In this document: piece after piece, positions 1 to 9,141 of the stretch
Layout: every line of letters begins with the position of its first letter
How positions within the stretch are numbered: the first letter of the stretch is position 1
The notes under the pieces: generated by a model
Databases searched by the model: none
Told to the model about the DNA's origin: nothing
What the model saw: the letters and a program-made list of their open reading frames with translations, nothing else
Position numbers and translations under genes: made by a program
Source of the DNA: an uncultured Pseudomonadales bacterium
Lineage (GTDB): Bacteria; Pseudomonadota; Gammaproteobacteria; Pseudomonadales; Pseudohongiellaceae
Direction: 5' to 3'
Assembly: GCA_943789485.1 (NCBI GenBank)
Contig: CALSUH010000008.1
Location: 148,747 to 212,746, forward strand
DNA: 64,000 nt

Positions 1-1993
1 TCCAACTGCTGATGGCAGCTTTGATAATATGGCAGCCTCCTTGCCGTTTACCACTGCACACATGGAGCGTTACATGTCGGTTGCGCGGCAGGTAACGCGA
101 CTTGCTACTGGCTTGCCTCCGCTTGGGCCGACCATTACCAGCTATGAAGTGCCGCTGTTTCTGAAACAGAATCAACGCCAGAATAACGATATGCCCTTCG
201 GCTCTAGAGGAGGCGTGTCGGTTAATCATAATTTTCCGGTTAGTGGCGAGTATCAATTGAGCGTTCAGTTAGAGAGAAATTATCAGGACTACATCAAGGG
301 CTTAGGTTGGCCTCAGCAATTAGAGATTCGTCTTAATGGTCGACTGTTAGAACGCTTTACTGTCGGCGGCGAAGCCCCAGGAACACCTGCTCCGCTGAGC
401 TTCAGCGGCACTGGTGAGCCAGGCACCATAGATTGGGAGCAGTATATGCTCACCGAAGCTGGGGAAGGGCTAGAAGTTCGCCTCCCGATAGAGGCTGGCC
501 CCGCGCAGATAAGCGTGTCCTATATCAGGCAGTTGATTGAGCCAGAATCCATCCCCCAACCGGCTCAGGGTGGTCGTCTGAATGCCAATGATGAAGCCTA
601 TCTGGACTATCAGAAAATTTACGCGCTTGAGGTTAGCGGTCCTTTACCGTCTTCACAGTCCATCGCTTCTGCGTCCAATAGCGATGCATCACCCAGCCAG
701 CGAAAAATATTTTCCTGCCACCCAGATCGTGGCGCTGAAGAACAAAGCTGCGCTACGCAGATTCTTTCAACACTCGCAACCCGTGCCTATCGGCGGCCTG
801 TAAGTGATCAGGATATTGACTTGCTGCTAGGTTTTTATGCGCAGGGCAGAGAGACCGGTGGAAATTTTAATAGCGGGATTCAGTTCGCGCTGGAATTCAT
901 GCTCAGCGATCCGGATTTTTTGATCAGGAGTTACAGCGTTCCAGCTGATTCGCCGACCGGCGAAACATTCCCTATCAGTGACCTGGAGTTGGCTTCACGC
1001 TTAGCCTTCTTTCTGTGGAGCGAGGCGCCGGATGAACAGTTGCTAGATCTTGCGCAGCAGGGCCAACTGAGCAATCCCGAAGTATTGGAACAACAGGTTC
1101 GTCGAATGCTGGCCGACTCTCGCGGCGTCACCACGTTGGTTGAAGACTTTGCCGCCCAGTGGTTGAACCTCAGACGTCTTGATGAGGTGCAAATCAATAC
1201 AGTGGTTTTTCCAAACTATGACCTGAGTCTGATCGAAGGCTTCCGCCAGGAGACCCAGCTATTTGTGGCGGACACTATAGAGTCCGATAGCAGCGTGATG
1301 GACTTATTAGGTGCTAATCACAGCTATCTCAATGAACGGCTTGCTGATCACTACGGTGTTGAAGGTATCTATGGAAGCCGCTTTAGAAAGACGCAGCTGC
1401 CCAACAGAAATCAGCGCGGCGGCTTGTTGTCTATGGGAGCGCTGCTGACAGTGACTTCTTATCCTGGGCGTACTTCGCCTGTATTGCGTGGTAAGTGGCT
1501 GTTGGATAATTTGTTGGGAACACCGCCACCACCGCCACCGGCAAACGTGCCCATTCTTCCAGATGCTGAGGCGGGTGAAGTTCCTACCTCTATTCGTGAA
1601 AGACTTGCTAGGCACCGAGCAGACCCAGTTTGTGCCTCTTGTCACGTTGTTATTGACCCGCTTGGTTTTGCCTTGGAAAATTTCGATGTGATTGGCGGCT
1701 GGCGAGAACATGATGAGGTGGGAAATCTTGTAGATCCCGACGGAAGCTATCCAGGGGGTGTTGAGTTTTCTGGTTTCGCGGACCTGCGCGATTGGATGAT
1801 GGATAGGCCCGAGCAATTTTCACACACTTTGACAGAGAAACTGATGACCTATGCACTGGGTCGCCGAATTGACTACTACGACCAGCCGGTTATACGCAAG
1901 ATAGTGAGTGATGCAGCCGATAAAAACTATAGTTGGTCTTCCCTGATAACTGGGATCGTAATGAGCCCACCGTTTCTGATGAGTACAAATTGA
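1..1993 (+). CDS. DUF1592/DUF1588/DUF1585 haem-binding protein, 5' partial
   Basis: The frame is open from base 2, before the first internal ATG at 29, so the gene starts outside the window. The visible part runs from the end of a DUF1587-like segment through DUF1592 (around bases 760-1200), DUF1588 and a C-terminal DUF1585. A single c-type haem motif CASCH lies at bases 1631-1645, followed by the IDPLGFALENFD signature typical of DUF1588. Members of this family are exported and are usually paired with a DUF1552 protein, as here: the next gene begins on the last base of this stop codon (ATGA overlap), so translation is probably coupled. The biochemical role of the family is not established; a redox or substrate-handling function at the cell surface is an inference from the haem motif and its export partner. 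Confidence 0.88.
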   Translation, partial: PTADGSFDNMAASLPFTTAHMERYMSVARQVTRLATGLPPLGPTITSYEVPLFLKQNQRQNNDMPFGSRGGVSVNHNFPVSGEYQLSVQLERNYQDYIKGLGWPQQLEIRLNGRLLERFTVGGEAPGTPAPLSFSGTGEPGTIDWEQYMLTEAGEGLEVRLPIEAGPAQISVSYIRQLIEPESIPQPAQGGRLNANDEAYLDYQKIYALEVSGPLPSSQSIASASNSDASPSQRKIFSCHPDRGAEEQSCATQILSTLATRAYRRPVSDQDIDLLLGFYAQGRETGGNFNSGIQFALEFMLSDPDFLIRSYSVPADSPTGETFPISDLELASRLAFFLWSEAPDEQLLDLAQQGQLSNPEVLEQQVRRMLADSRGVTTLVEDFAAQWLNLRRLDEVQINTVVFPNYDLSLIEGFRQETQLFVADTIESDSSVMDLLGANHSYLNERLADHYGVEGIYGSRFRKTQLPNRNQRGGLLSMGALLTVTSYPGRTSPVLRGKWLLDNLLGTPPPPPPANVPILPDAEAGEVPTSIRERLARHRADPVCASCHVVIDPLGFALENFDVIGGWREHDEVGNLVDPDGSYPGGVEFSGFADLRDWMMDRPEQFSHTLTEKLMTYALGRRIDYYDQPVIRKIVSDAADKNYSWSSLITGIVMSPPFLMSTN

Positions 1994-3348
1994 TGACTAA
2001 GAAAACTCAAACAGCAATCTCTATTATTCCCAATGTAGTGACAGGAAAATCCATTTCCCGCCGCGCCTTGCTGCGCGGCACTGGGGCAGCATTAGCTTTG
2101 CCAATGCTGGATGCGATGACGCCGGCATTTGCTCAAACCTCGCCTGCACCGATACACCGATTCCAAACTGTCTATGTTCCTAATGGCATGGCCATGGATT
2201 ATTGGACGCCAGCCAAAACCGGAAGCGACTTTGACCTTACTCCAATTCTGCAGCCTTTGGCTCCGTTCAAAGATAAGATGATGGTGCTATCCGGATTGAA
2301 GGCGAATTGGAACATCGCTCATGCCGGTGCTGGAGGCTCTTTCCTTACAGGTGTTACTAGGGGAGGACGCAACGAGGTAGAAATTCTAGCGGGAGTTTCT
2401 GTTGATCAGCTGCTCGCTAAAGAACTGGGCAGGCAGACACAACTCTCTTCACTGGAATTGTCGATGGATGCGCCGGCACTTGCTGGAGCCTGCACCGTAA
2501 ATCTCAGTTGCGTGTATACCCACACACTTTCCTGGCGCGGTGCAACCGAGCCCTTGCCGACGGAACATAATCCCCGCTCAGTATTCGAACGCATGTTTGG
2601 CGATAGCGGCAGTACACAGAAGAGTGTGCGAGAGGCGCGCTTAAAACAACAAAGCAGTATTCTCGATGCGGTTCTCGAGAGACTCACTAAATTGGAGAAC
2701 AGCATAGGGGCTGAAGACCGTTACCTGATGGAGAGCTACACCGAATCAATTCGCAGTGTCGAAAGACGGATTCAGAAAGCCGAAGAGCAGATAGACCTGT
2801 CCCTGCCAGAACTAGCCCAGCCTGCTGGCGTGCCAGTAGACTATGAAGAGCATATGGAGATCATGCAGGACCTGCAGGTGTTGGCACTGCAAACCGATCT
2901 GACGCGGGTCATAACCTTCATGATGAGTAAGGAGCAGAGTGCGCGGCCATATCCGCAGATAGGCGTTCCTGATGCTCACCATCCACTTTCTCATCACAAC
3001 AACAATGTGCAGCTGGTAGAGAAGATGTCGCGGATTAATGCCTATCACACGCAGCTTTTCTCTAATTATCTGGCGAAGCTAGCAGCGGTCCCCGATGGCG
3101 AGGGAAATCTTTTAGACAATATGACTATTATGTATGGTGCGGGTCTTTCTAATAGCACGATCCACTCAGGTATTAATCTGCCGGTGATGTTGGTAGGTGG
3201 TGGCGCCGGTTGGATGCAAGGCGGCCAGCATCGACGTTATCAAGATGAACCGACCATGGCGAATTTATTAGTTTCCATTATGGACAAGTTCAATCTTCCT
3301 ATTGATCAAATTGGAGGTAGTACTGGTTCCCTGCCACTTACCTCTTAA
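1993..3348 (+). CDS. DUF1552 domain protein, Tat-exported
   Basis: This 451-residue protein has a twin-arginine signal near the N-terminus (SRRALLRG followed by a hydrophobic stretch and an A-F-A cleavage-like site), so it is probably exported folded by Tat. The rest matches the DUF1552 family, including the late 'MYGAGLSNSTIHSGINLPV' block. I chose the ATG at 1993 because it overlaps the upstream stop as ATGA and puts the Tat signal at the N-terminus; the open frame extends to 1933 but would overlap the upstream gene by 20 codons. It is the standard partner of DUF1592/DUF1588 proteins. Its activity is unknown; the family is sometimes compared with DUF1501/sulfatase-like folds, which I cannot test here. 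Confidence 0.88.
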   Translation: MTKKTQTAISIIPNVVTGKSISRRALLRGTGAALALPMLDAMTPAFAQTSPAPIHRFQTVYVPNGMAMDYWTPAKTGSDFDLTPILQPLAPFKDKMMVLSGLKANWNIAHAGAGGSFLTGVTRGGRNEVEILAGVSVDQLLAKELGRQTQLSSLELSMDAPALAGACTVNLSCVYTHTLSWRGATEPLPTEHNPRSVFERMFGDSGSTQKSVREARLKQQSSILDAVLERLTKLENSIGAEDRYLMESYTESIRSVERRIQKAEEQIDLSLPELAQPAGVPVDYEEHMEIMQDLQVLALQTDLTRVITFMMSKEQSARPYPQIGVPDAHHPLSHHNNNVQLVEKMSRINAYHTQLFSNYLAKLAAVPDGEGNLLDNMTIMYGAGLSNSTIHSGINLPVMLVGGGAGWMQGGQHRRYQDEPTMANLLVSIMDKFNLPIDQIGGSTGSLPLTS

Positions 3349-3389
3349 GGAATTGCTTAAGTGGTCACTAAGTGGCTGCCTTTCAGACT

Positions 3390-4781
3390 ATGAATCACAC
3401 AATGAAAACTTGTCAGAAACTATTCGCTCTTGGAATTTTATTCTTCGCGTTGCCCGCTCTTGGGCAAGGAATGCCGCCAGTTGTGCAGGCTGCTAAGGAC
3501 GCTGATTGGGCTAAGCTTTCATCTTTGCTCTCGAATCAAGGCAACGTACAAGATGTTTATGGCGATGGTACTTCTGCACTGCACTGGGCGAGCTATCACG
3601 ACAACGTTCAGGTTGCTGTTGAGTTGATTGATCTGGGAGGCGATGTTAATTCTGTCACCGACCTGGGCGTTACGCCGCTGTGGCTGGCTGCTGATAACGG
3701 CAGTGCAGCAATGGTGGATGCTCTTTTAGAAAGTGGTGCAAATCCAAATTTAAATCTTCTCTCTGGAGAAACGCTTGTTATGACGGCGGCGCATTCTGGC
3801 AACGCCGTATTAGTGCGCTCTCTACTGGCGGCTGGAGCAAGTCCTCATTCAGAGGTAACGCGAAATCAGACAGCGCTTATGTGGGCAGCAGGGCAGGGCC
3901 ATGGCGATGTGGTTGAGGCTCTTCTAGATTACGGCGCCGACGTAGATGCGCGTACACTGGTTCGCAGTCAATACGTGAAAAGCGAGAAGGAGCAGGATAG
4001 TCATCCTCTGAATAAGGTCTGGGTTGAGCAGGGCGGCAATACAGCGCTTATATTTGCAGCCAGAGCCGGAAGCTTGGAGTCTGCTCGCTTATTGGTGGCA
4101 GCTGGCAGCGATGTCAATGGTCTCTCGGCATTTGGTACCAGTCCGGCAATCATGGCGGTGCATGGCGGCAATATTGAGCTGCTGGACTTTTTGCTTGAGA
4201 GTGGCGCTGAGGTTGACTCTTCTGCAAGCGGGCATACTGCATTGCACGCGGCAATCTTGCGTGGCAGTCCTGAGGCCGTTGAGTTATTGCTTGATCACGG
4301 CGCAGACATCGAAGCCATTTTAGAAAAGCCAACCCCTGCAAGGCGACAATCAGCCGATTACAGCTTTCATGACTCTTTGATCGGAGCGACACCACTGTGG
4401 CTGGCGGCTCGCTTTACTGAACCCAAATTAATGACGCTGCTGCTGGAACACGGCGCGGATCCATTGTTTGTAAACAACGTGACCTACCCAACCCTAAGTA
4501 GCATGCAACCGGTGATTGCCGAAGAAGGAGAGATCTCTGTTCTCATGGCAGCAGTCGGCATGGGATACACGCGTCTTAGGATGAGCTGGGGAAGCGTAGA
4601 ACGTCGTGCGGGAATACAAGGCAATGATCGCGAGGCACGAATACTTGAGGCGGCGGAGATCGCCGTTGATGCCGGAGTAGATTCCAATATTCAAAATTCG
4701 GCAGGGATGGCAGCGAGAGATTTCGCAAGAAGCCGCAGATATGACGAGGTGGTTGCCTTTCTCGATATTGTTGGCCGCTGA
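3390..4781 (+). CDS. Periplasmic ankyrin-repeat protein
   Basis: The protein has an N-terminal signal peptide (MKTCQKLFALGILFFALPALG) and then at least eight ankyrin repeats, with repeated 'G.TPLWLAA' and 'LL..GA' consensus segments through most of its 460 residues. Ankyrin repeats are protein-binding scaffolds, so a partner-binding role in the periplasm is inferred. Starts are possible at GTG 3372, ATG 3390 and ATG 3402; the last two both leave a good signal peptide. The gene follows the DUF1552 gene by about 40 bases on the same strand and ends just before a strong terminator, so the three genes probably form one transcript. Confidence 0.85.
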   Translation: MNHTMKTCQKLFALGILFFALPALGQGMPPVVQAAKDADWAKLSSLLSNQGNVQDVYGDGTSALHWASYHDNVQVAVELIDLGGDVNSVTDLGVTPLWLAADNGSAAMVDALLESGANPNLNLLSGETLVMTAAHSGNAVLVRSLLAAGASPHSEVTRNQTALMWAAGQGHGDVVEALLDYGADVDARTLVRSQYVKSEKEQDSHPLNKVWVEQGGNTALIFAARAGSLESARLLVAAGSDVNGLSAFGTSPAIMAVHGGNIELLDFLLESGAEVDSSASGHTALHAAILRGSPEAVELLLDHGADIEAILEKPTPARRQSADYSFHDSLIGATPLWLAARFTEPKLMTLLLEHGADPLFVNNVTYPTLSSMQPVIAEEGEISVLMAAVGMGYTRLRMSWGSVERRAGIQGNDREARILEAAEIAVDAGVDSNIQNSAGMAARDFARSRRYDEVVAFLDIVGR

Positions 4782-4815
4782 GAGTCGATATATTTCCTTG
4801 GGAAAAGGATAAAAA

Positions 4816-4859
4816 GGGGGCGCCGGGAATGTGAATAATTCTCGGTGGCCCCTTTTTTT
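4816..4859 (+). terminator. Rho-independent terminator after the DUF1592-DUF1552-ankyrin genes
   Basis: A GC-rich stem (GGGGGCGCCGGGAAT pairing with ATTCTCGGTGGCCCC, one or two mismatches) with a short loop is followed by seven T residues at 4853-4859. Confidence 0.85.
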
Positions 4860-5016
4860 GCTTTAGTGATCCACTAGACCCGGCTATGCGTAATTGAATT
4901 CTGTAATTGGCTAAAATGCCTCTTCCTTAATATTGAAGGACTCGGCGAAAGCCTGCATAGAAATGTATCTCTATTGCTTGGGAAACCGTTCACAGTGGAG
5001 TTTAGAGGATAGCAAA

Positions 5017-5694
5017 ATGAAAAGTTTACTCACCCTGCTCGTTCTTTCCTATGCCGTTGCTGCCAGTGCCAATTCGCCAACTCAGAACAGGTGGCAGTTC
5101 GAAGTTCTGTTGGATGACAAGCCAATCGGCTATCACAATTTTATTCTCAGCGAGAAAAATGGACATCAGACAATCAGTGCTGAAGCTAAATTTAACGTAA
5201 AACTATTGTTCGTAAATGTCTTTAGCTATCGTCATCAAAACGAAGAGATATGGAGAGACAACTGTCTTACTTCGATCAATGCAGAAACTTTATCAAATGG
5301 CACAGAATTTGTAGTGCGTGGACAAGCTGCCAAGGAGGGGTTTCAGATACAAGCCGAATCTTCTGCAAATAAACTGCCGCCTTGCGTCATGTCGTTTGCC
5401 TATTGGAACCCCGAATTTCTGAAAGCTGAAAAACTTCTGAATAGCCAAACTGGTGACTATGAAAAAGTTGCCATTGTAAAAGAGGGGGAGGAGGGCTTAC
5501 TGGTGAATGGTCAAAATATTCAGGCAATTCGATACTCTGTCAGCGGCGCAGCTGCGCCGATTACCCTCTGGTATGCAGCGCTTGATAATCGCTGGTTGGC
5601 ATTAGAGTCCGTTGTAAAGGGCGGAAGAATACTTCGATATAAGCCGGTGAGGTTATCCGGTACATTATCTGCGCCGAACGCTGCTGGTGGGTAA
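5017..5694 (+). CDS. DUF6134-like exported protein
   Basis: A 225-residue protein with a signal peptide (MKSLLTLLVLSYAVAASA) followed by a mature part beginning W-Q-F-E-V-L-L-D. The pattern 'LLDDKPIGYHNF', 'FNVKLLFVNVFSYRHQNEEIW' and a late 'LWYAALDNRWLALES' resembles the DUF6134 family, whose function is unknown. The open frame begins at 4933, but the ATG at 5017 has a good Shine-Dalgarno (AGAGGA at 5005-5010) and directly starts the signal peptide. A lipocalin gene follows 21 bases downstream; in related bacteria this kind of protein often sits with lipocalin and membrane-lipid genes, which suggests an envelope-lipid role (inference). Confidence 0.75.
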   Translation: MKSLLTLLVLSYAVAASANSPTQNRWQFEVLLDDKPIGYHNFILSEKNGHQTISAEAKFNVKLLFVNVFSYRHQNEEIWRDNCLTSINAETLSNGTEFVVRGQAAKEGFQIQAESSANKLPPCVMSFAYWNPEFLKAEKLLNSQTGDYEKVAIVKEGEEGLLVNGQNIQAIRYSVSGAAAPITLWYAALDNRWLALESVVKGGRILRYKPVRLSGTLSAPNAAGG

Positions 5695-5715
5695 ATCAGT
5701 GGAAGGGAGGAAGTT

Positions 5716-6252
5716 ATGGACCTAGTGAAAACGCTATTGCTGCTTAGTCTGCTGCTGATTAGTAGCTGCAGGTCTGTTTCGAACTTACCAACAATTGGAA
5801 CGGTGTTGCATCAGTTGATCTCACGAGATTTGCTGGTGACTGGTTCGTTATAGCGAATATCCCAACTTTTATTGAAACCCAAGCGTTCAATGCTATTGAA
5901 AGCTATAGCGAGCCTGTTGGAAACAAAATTTCTACAACTTTCTCCTTCAACAAGGGAGGGTTCGATGGTAAGAAAAAGGTGTATCATCCTACAGCGTTTA
6001 TTCGAGAAGGCTCTGGCAATGCGGTATGGGGGATGCAGTTTGTTTGGCCTATCAAAGCCGAGTATCGAATAATTTATCTTGAGCCAGATTATCAATTTAC
6101 AATAGTTGGCAGAAGCAAAAGAGACTATGTTTGGTTGATGGCGAGAGAACCTATCATCGCCGAGAGCGACTACAATCGACCTGCTTAAAATCATAGCTGA
6201 AGAGGGCTATGACCTTAGTAAAATTCGCCGAGTCCCCCAACAAACTTTCTAA
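5716..6252 (+). pseudogene. blc: Blc-type lipocalin lipoprotein, disrupted by two frameshifts
   Basis: The gene opens with ATG at 5716 and a lipoprotein signal (LLLISSC lipobox). The lipocalin body is in another frame from about 5814 (VDLTRFAGDWFVIANIPTF, carrying the G-x-W signature) to 6173, ending AREPIIAESDY. A third segment, IDLLKIIAEEGYDLSKIRRV, resumes one base later and ends at the TAA at 6250. The breaks are near 5806-5807 (one base missing, possibly a T) and 6174-6175 (one extra A). Restoring both gives a complete Blc/apolipoprotein-D-like protein of about 178 residues, an outer-membrane lipoprotein that binds lipids. I think sequencing error is likelier than real decay because every conserved block survives. 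Confidence 0.8.
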
Positions 6253-6256
6253 TAAA

Positions 6257-6300
6257 TGGGGTCAGAGTAAAAACGCAATAGCTTTTTTACTCTGACCCCA
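6257..6300. repeat. Palindromic repeat with GGGGTCAGAGTA core
   Basis: A 17-base arm TGGGGTCAGAGTAAAAA (6257-6273) is repeated in perfect inverted orientation at 6284-6300 around a 10-base loop. Sequences of this type are common in gammaproteobacterial intergenic regions and are often associated with REP-associated tyrosine transposases (RAYTs). It lies just after the lipocalin stop and could also act as a transcription terminator. Confidence 0.75.
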
Positions 6301-6414
6301 TTTTCTGTTACCCCATTTTTTGTTTAAATACCCGCGCCTAACTAAAAAAGTGTGCTTTGTCGCTTCCCAGTTTCGAGTCCACAAGTCCCGCTCCCTAGCG
6401 CGTTGGAGAGATCA

Positions 6415-6738
6415 ATGAGAAAAATATTGGCGTGTCTGGTTTTAAGTCTAGTAGTCGCTGCAGTGGTTAACGCCAGCGCGGCGCAGGAATGGGAAGGCGA
6501 GGACTATGCTCTATCTATGGCAGGCGCGCTGATCAATGATCACTGTGGGCGAGTTTGGCAGGGTGGGGAATACGTGAGTATTCATGCCTGTAATTATCTA
6601 CTGGCTAACCGATTCACCGTTGCTGTTTCCGCTCAACAATTTGAAGAGTGCACGGTGCTAGCACAAGGAGATATCGTTATGATTGCCGACTGCATGGTTG
6701 CACGTTTTAACACCTGGCTTACGCAGCAAGCGCAGTAG
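6415..6738 (+). CDS. Small exported protein with four cysteines
   Basis: A 107-residue protein with a clear signal peptide (MRKILACLVLSLVVAAVVNASA, cleavage before QEWEG). The mature part contains four cysteines (in NDHCG, IHACN, FEECT and IADCM), which could form two disulfides in the periplasm. The ATG at 6415 has a strong Shine-Dalgarno GGAGAG four bases upstream; the open frame starts further up at 6352 without such a site. I do not recognise the family, and no function can be given. Confidence 0.6.
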   Translation: MRKILACLVLSLVVAAVVNASAAQEWEGEDYALSMAGALINDHCGRVWQGGEYVSIHACNYLLANRFTVAVSAQQFEECTVLAQGDIVMIADCMVARFNTWLTQQAQ

Positions 6739-6923
6739 AAATCGAGAAGAGAAAACATTCCGCGATGCTAATTCTCGTTTACCCAAGGCCCAGCCATGTC
6801 GCGCTCCCAAGCAGCAAGGCTAAACCACCGAACGGCTCCCTGATACCGTTGAGCTTCTCTCAATTGCAGACTCACTGAGGGTGATGTATAAACGATCCAT
6901 CGGAATTTAAGGAGTACACAATT

Positions 6924-8195
<1,272 letters not shown>

Positions 8196-8222
8196 CCTTA
8201 TTACTTAATACAGGGCGTAAAC

Positions 8223-8498
8223 ATGAAGAATATTCTGGCCGTTTTAATCTTGGCTGCGGTGCTTGTTGGCTGCGAAAGCTTATATGATACAGAGGACATC
8301 CCGAGAATCAGGTCACAAAGGCAGGTTGATGCTTACAATGAAACGGTGAGCTCAGCAGGCGAAAAATTGGTCTGTTCGAAAGAACGACCATTGGGAAGCA
8401 ATATTTCTCAGTTCGTTTGCATGACCCAAAATCAGCAAGACAGAATAGCAGCGCAGTCTCAGCAGGCCATTCGAGATGTTGGTCTAAACGGTAACTGA
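8223..8498 (+). CDS. Small lipoprotein of unknown function
   Basis: A 91-residue protein with a lipoprotein signal peptide and lipobox L-V-G-C at residues 14-17, so it is expected to be lipidated and anchored in the envelope. The mature part is hydrophilic and has a further pair of cysteines (LVCSK, FVCMT) 16 residues apart. It begins 27 bases after metY with only a weak ribosome-binding site and ends before a strong hairpin. I do not recognise the family. Confidence 0.65.
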   Translation: MKNILAVLILAAVLVGCESLYDTEDIPRIRSQRQVDAYNETVSSAGEKLVCSKERPLGSNISQFVCMTQNQQDRIAAQSQQAIRDVGLNGN

Positions 8499-8575
8499 AC
8501 ACCGCGATATGATTCACTCGCGTCATCTTTGCCATTTTACAATTGTGTTGACGACTTAAATATGTGCGGGAAAGC

Positions 8576-8613
8576 AAAAACTAAGGCCCAGCTATAGCTG
8601 GGCCTTAGTTTTT
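8576..8613. terminator. Strong bidirectional terminator
   Basis: A perfect hairpin: AAAAACTAAGGCCCAGC pairs with GCTGGGCCTTAGTTTTT around a TATA loop. The A and T tracts make it work on either strand. It closes the metY-lipoprotein region. Confidence 0.9.
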
Positions 8614-8616
8614 GCG

Positions 8617-9141
8617 CGCTAGTTGCTCGATAGTTAACAAGGTAGGGAAAGACTACTAAGAATGAAAATTGAGCACATTCCTAAATGAATAAACTCAATT
8701 TTTCGCCCAGGCTATATCCTAAATAAAGTCATACCCCATTTGGCATTGGTAGACTCATCTGTTGCAGTAGAGCCTATTGCAGGTTTCATCTCTTCTTCGA
8801 ATGAACTGTGTAACAAGTAGATCAGCCTTCTTTCAATCGGCTTTCTTGCAGGGCTTGCCGACCTTGATGAGACATTTTTCCGGAAGATGCCAAAAGGGAT
8901 TTCGATTCTCTGTGTTTTTAAAACGGTGTCTTCCCTCAGAGTCTTTTGATAGTCTTTCGGAAATAAAGTACAGGGAAGCACGTTAATCACTCTAAATTTA
9001 CTCTCCTATATTTGACTAGACCGGCAGCCTTGGCTAACCCCTTTTGCCTTTGTGTAAAATTGCTATTGCATAAAGCATAGTCTTATGGATAGCTCTGTCC
9101 TTTTTTAAATAGCGTGAATAGCTTAGTGTTAAACAGGTTGT
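8617..9141. other. Intergenic stretch without convincing gene
   Basis: About 525 bases between the terminator and the end of the first TonB receptor. Short open frames exist on both strands at 8712-8990, but neither has a recognisable domain, and they overlap each other on opposite strands. I see no RNA gene or repeat. Confidence 0.5.

Noticed and set aside
6739..6923. SAM or other methionine riboswitch upstream of metY
   Set aside because: The 185-base leader has no recognisable core of the SAM-I, SAM-II or SAH classes.
8712..8990. Open frames on both strands in the gap before TonB receptor 1
   Set aside because: They overlap each other, have no domain and only a weak GTG start; coding status is not supported.
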